Positions 61,192 to 64,000 of a stretch of 64,000 bases of DNA are shown here, piece after piece. Positions within the stretch are counted from its first letter, which is position 1, and the number at the start of each line of letters is the position of its first letter. The stretch lies in assembly GCF_000372725.1 (NCBI RefSeq), contig NW_005197576.1:2166-66165 (forward strand), read 5' to 3'. The notes beneath the pieces were generated by a model that was not told where the DNA came from, did no database searches, and saw only the letters and a program-made list of their open reading frames with translations. A program made the translations under genes and the position numbers. This DNA is from Emiliania huxleyi CCMP1516. Lineage: Eukaryota; Haptophyta; Isochrysidales; Noelaerhabdaceae.

Positions 61192-62153
61192 ATGGGGCAA
61201 GGCGGGAGCCGAGAGTTCGAGGGCGGGCCGGAAGGCGCGCCCGTGCGCGCCGGAGCTCCCCCTCGCGCGGCGCCGCCCGCCACCCCCTCTGCTGCGTGCG
61301 CTGCGCCGAACGCCGGCCTCTCCTCTGCGCAGGCTTCCCGCCCGGCTCAGAGAGGAGGAGCGCTCGGCAGGCGGAGGAGGCGCCGCAGGAAAATGCGGTG
61401 GTGCCCACGGTGCTGCAGTGGTCCCAGGGCGGCCAGTCCGTCTACGTGACAGGCTCGTTCAACGCGTGGGGCGAGCGCATTCCCCTGCGCCGCAGCGGCA
61501 ACGACTGTGTCGTGTGCCTAAACCTGCTGCCCGGAACGTACCAGTACAAGTTCATTGTGGACAACGAGTGGCGCTTCGCGGCGGACCAGCCCACCGTGCG
61601 CGACGAGATGGGCAACATCAACAACTGCATCACCGTCGAGGACCAGACCTCCTTCATGCGCGAGGAGCAGCCGAGCGGCTTCTTCGACAACAACCAGAAC
61701 CTCTACACGCAGGCGCTGCCCGACGAGATCACGCTCGCCAAGGAGCCGCCGCAGGCGCCCTCCCACCTCTGGTGCCTGCCGCTCAACTTTCCGCCGCTGT
61801 GCGAGCCGCACGTCGCCTCTTGGACGCTGCTGCCGCCGCTGGGCGTCACGCTCACGCACCTGCTCGCCGCGGCCGCCGACCGGAGCACAAACACCCTCTC
61901 GGTCACACAGAGGGTGCGCTCCAAGTTCGTCACCATGGTCTTTATCAAGCCCGCGCGCGGCTCTGCAGCGGACGCGCGGCTAGGGCCAGCGCCGGCTGGC
62001 GGGCAGGCGGCCGGCGGTGGCTTCGCGCTCCCGCAGCTGCCCAGCACCGCAGCCGCCGTCGCAGCGCAGCAGCAGCTCCAGCACCAGCACCAACAGCCGA
62101 TGGACGTTGGCAGCAGACCAGCCTCGCAGACCGCCTTCATGGAGGTTGGGTGA
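61192..62153 (+). CDS. PRKAB: AMPK/SnRK1 beta subunit (CBM48 + ASC domain)
   Basis: Exon 1 61192-61332 starts MGQGGS, a good N-myristoylation signal (Gly2, Ser6), followed by a disordered Ala/Pro/Gly stretch. A 38-nt GC-AG intron (61333-61370) leads to exon 2, which encodes the glycogen-binding CBM48 (VLQWSQGGQSVYVTGSFNAW, LLPGTYQYKFIVDNEWR) and the C-terminal ASC domain that binds the alpha and gamma subunits (SHLWCLPLNFPPLCEPH, TLTHLLAA, RVRSKFVTMVFIKP). A Gln-rich tail ends FMEVG. Total about 307 residues. The beta subunit is the scaffold of the energy-sensing kinase. Both domains are complete, so the gene appears functional. Confidence 0.93.
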
Positions 62154-62455
62154 GACGCGGGGATCCCACGTTAGTTTCCTCTCCCTTTTTATGTTGTCCG
62201 TGTTCGTCGCGAGGAGTACTGCGCGCGACTTATTTTGTAATACGTTGTGTAGAGGTAAACACAAAAAATGTACAGGGCAGGACCGGCGCGCGGCCCGCCC
62301 CCCGGCCCCCCCTCCCCCCCCCCCCCCTCGGGCTCGGCCTCGCGGGCCTCGGGGCTCGGCCCTCGCGCAGCACCCCGCCGCGCGCCGGCGGGGCCGCGCC
62401 CCGCCCCCGCGCCGCCGAGGGCCGTCCCGCTCCCGGGCGGGGCGCGCGCGATCGC
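62154..62455. other. Intergenic, with a C-run
   Basis: Between convergent genes; CCCCC-rich block at about 62296-62330. No gene seen. Confidence 0.5.
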
Positions 62456-63223
62456 TCACACGAGACGTGCGCCGGCGGCAAAGCAGCGGCAGAGCTGCGC
62501 CCAAGGCAGCTCTGCTGAGCTGTCCTGTGCGCCTTGGACCGCCTCGTCGCGGTCCGACTCGGTTTGCCCGGCCCCGTTCTCGTGCGGCGGGTCGCAGAGC
62601 GACTTGCGCGGCATCGAGCCGGGGAAGGGGCCAATCGACAAACGGTGGACGCCTCTCGCACGGTCCTTTGCGTCCGTCCTTCTTGGGGTGATGGATTCCG
62701 CCGGATATGCGACGTCGCACTGGGATTTGCGTTCGTGGTCTCGTATAGAAGCGTCCGTCGGCATTGAGGAGACGTCACCGAAGTCCGCTGCTGAATCACT
62801 GGTCCTGTCGCTGCCACACGGCTCCCCTGAGCCGAGCCGCTGGAAGATGTAGGGCCGCCGCCGCCGCGGCTGGCCGTCGCGCATCGCAGGGCTCATTACC
62901 TCCTCCGCCTCCGGGTCAGGGCTAGGATGGCGACTGCTCTCCGGATTAGAAGCCTCCTCCAGCGACGAGCGCGGCGGCGCCGGGAGCACCGCAAAGTGGG
63001 ATGGCGGCACGAACGGCGCTCGTCGCGTGTGGGTCTGAGTGAGCGGCAGTGGTTTGGTCGTCCTCGCCGGACCAGGCTCTGGTGCTTCGCTGGCTTCGGA
63101 GTCGGTGTCTCCTGGGGAGGTGCTCGCGGTGACCGGCTCGCTAGCTTTGGACGACGGCGACTTTGGCTTGCGCGGCGACGTCAGGCGTGATATCGTTCGC
63201 AGCCTGAGGAAAACGCTCGGCAT
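62456..63223 (-). CDS. Disordered Ser/Pro-rich hypothetical protein
   Basis: 255 residues from the ATG at 63223; another in-frame ATG at 63334 would add a hydrophobic stretch (GLDIFWFLFPCF). The protein starts MPSVFLRLRTISRLTSPRKP, basic and possibly a targeting leader, and is then rich in Ser, Pro, Glu and Arg with no domain. One segment (RRPYIFQRLGSG ... SDSAADFGDVS) is less biased. It is divergent to the P4-ATPase gene. Confidence 0.45.
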   Translation of the reverse strand: MPSVFLRLRTISRLTSPRKPKSPSSKASEPVTASTSPGDTDSEASEAPEPGPARTTKPLPLTQTHTRRAPFVPPSHFAVLPAPPRSSLEEASNPESSRHPSPDPEAEEVMSPAMRDGQPRRRRPYIFQRLGSGEPCGSDRTSDSAADFGDVSSMPTDASIRDHERKSQCDVAYPAESITPRRTDAKDRARGVHRLSIGPFPGSMPRKSLCDPPHENGAGQTESDRDEAVQGAQDSSAELPWAQLCRCFAAGARLV

Positions 63224-63579
63224 GCGCGCAGCGCGACGCCGACAATGCGTGTCCTCAATCTGATCGAAGCACGGGAAAAGAAACCAGAATATGTCTAGTC
63301 CGGGTAAATGATACAGGAAAGCGGCGATTCGCATTTCGCACGCACACACACTCACTCACACTCGGTCGAAAGACCCCAGATTGGCATCCATGCCTCTCTG
63401 GACAGGGTGGCCCGCCACACAAGGACCCGAGGAATTGCGACTCGCCGCTTTCCTCCCGCTGTGATTCTTCTGTGTGAGCTCTGTGTCTTGTCTTCAAGGT
63501 CGTTCCACACCACCGGACGTCGAGGTCCTTCGGTTCCTCGCCCTTCGGCCGCCCCCCGAACACGCCGCGACATGCCCCG

Positions 63580-64000
63580 ATGAAGACGGCGCAACCGGAG
63601 GCGGGCGACGGCGTATTCTCGCGGGCGGCCGAGCTGCTCAACTCTGTGTTCAATCGGCCCAACGCTGACGAGGACGATGCCGCGCCTCCACCCCGGTCTC
63701 AGCGCGGCGCCAGCTTGCCTTCAAAGGCGTCATTGCGCATGAGCATCGCTCGGTTCGAGGAGGAAGGAAGGTTTTCGAGTGATGCAGTCGATCACGAGAA
63801 GATTCTCAGCAAGAGGGTGTGTCTCAACCGGGAGCAGGGCACTAAGTTCGCCTCGAATCGGGTCATCACCTCTCGGTACACCATCCTCACCTTTGTACCG
63901 CGGTCGCTCTTTTCACTTCTCAACCCGTTCAACCGCTTCGCGAACTTCTACTTTCTCGTCGTCGGCTGCCTGCAGGCCGTGCCTGCCATTACCATCACCG
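63580..64000 (+). CDS. P4-type ATPase (phospholipid flippase), N-terminal part
   Basis: Starts at the ATG at 63580 and runs off the window, so about 140 residues are visible. A disordered Ser/Asp N-terminus leads into the conserved P4-ATPase entry region: TKFASNRVITSRYTILTFVP, then RSLF, then NRFANFYFLVVGCLQAVPAI, the first membrane helix. P4-ATPases move phospholipids from the outer to the inner leaflet with a CDC50 partner. The phosphorylation site (DKTGT) lies beyond the window. Confidence 0.85.
   Translation, partial: MKTAQPEAGDGVFSRAAELLNSVFNRPNADEDDAAPPPRSQRGASLPSKASLRMSIARFEEEGRFSSDAVDHEKILSKRVCLNREQGTKFASNRVITSRYTILTFVPRSLFSLLNPFNRFANFYFLVVGCLQAVPAITIT

Noticed and set aside
61980..62720. 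246-residue minus-strand Arg/Gly-rich frame
   Set aside because: It is antisense to the AMPK beta C-terminus and low-complexity DNA; composition-driven.

Overview
This is a chromosome-end window from a nuclear genome, most likely of a photosynthetic, flagellate-forming alga; a haptophyte (Emiliania/Prymnesium type) fits best, though another GC-rich secondary-plastid alga is not excluded. The evidence is a TTAGGG-type telomere read as CCCTAA repeats at positions 1-480, very high GC, spliced genes, nucleus-encoded proteins with plastid-type N-terminal leaders (a PsbM-like photosystem II subunit, Hsp33, an HHL1-like protein), a SHIPPO-repeat flagellar protein, a 26S proteasome subunit and an AMPK beta subunit. 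No rRNA, tRNA or CRISPR was recognised. Most introns I could place by joining conserved protein segments are short and start with GC rather than GT.

Layout, left arm (1-18 kb): telomere and subtelomeric duplication; an SR-rich protein; a GH130-like beta-propeller protein; a large Trp/Cys-rich orphan; a spliced Sel1-repeat protein; a UbiG/COQ3-type methyltransferase (minus); a proline-rich protein with a duplicated module; a 1.83-kb hAT-type element with perfect 8-bp target-site duplications (13168-14998); a proline-rich membrane protein with zinc fingers (minus); and a small spliced, probably plastid membrane protein.

Middle (18-42 kb): PsbM-like protein; a SET/MYND protein (minus) with a minisatellite inside an intron; a three-exon probable organellar protein (minus); an SLC43-like MFS transporter; a SHIPPO-repeat protein; an HHL1-like plastid protein facing Hsp33 across a 170-bp shared promoter; an NFACT-R (Rqc2/RqcH-family) protein; a gene-poor stretch with a second inverted-repeat element (33374-34830); a MerT-like transporter fused to an HMA domain; TrmB/METTL1; a conserved hypothetical; a small membrane protein; and a zinc metalloprotease (minus).

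Right arm (42-64 kb): hairpins just before a J-domain protein; a DHHC palmitoyltransferase (minus); a sulfotransferase-like protein; Rpn10/PSMD4; a very large multi-exon membrane protein with proline-rich and PqiA-like parts; a coiled-coil protein (minus); a broken non-LTR reverse transcriptase in low-complexity DNA; AMPK beta; a disordered protein (minus); and the N-terminus of a P4-ATPase running off the window end.

The genes do not form a pathway. The recurring themes are plastid and organelle maintenance, protein quality control (Hsp33, NFACT-R, Rpn10, J-protein) and signalling or modification enzymes. Between the genes lie dispersed repeats, several present in two or three recognisable copies, some inverted. 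Exon limits were inferred by reading frames across splice-like AG sites; there is no transcript support.
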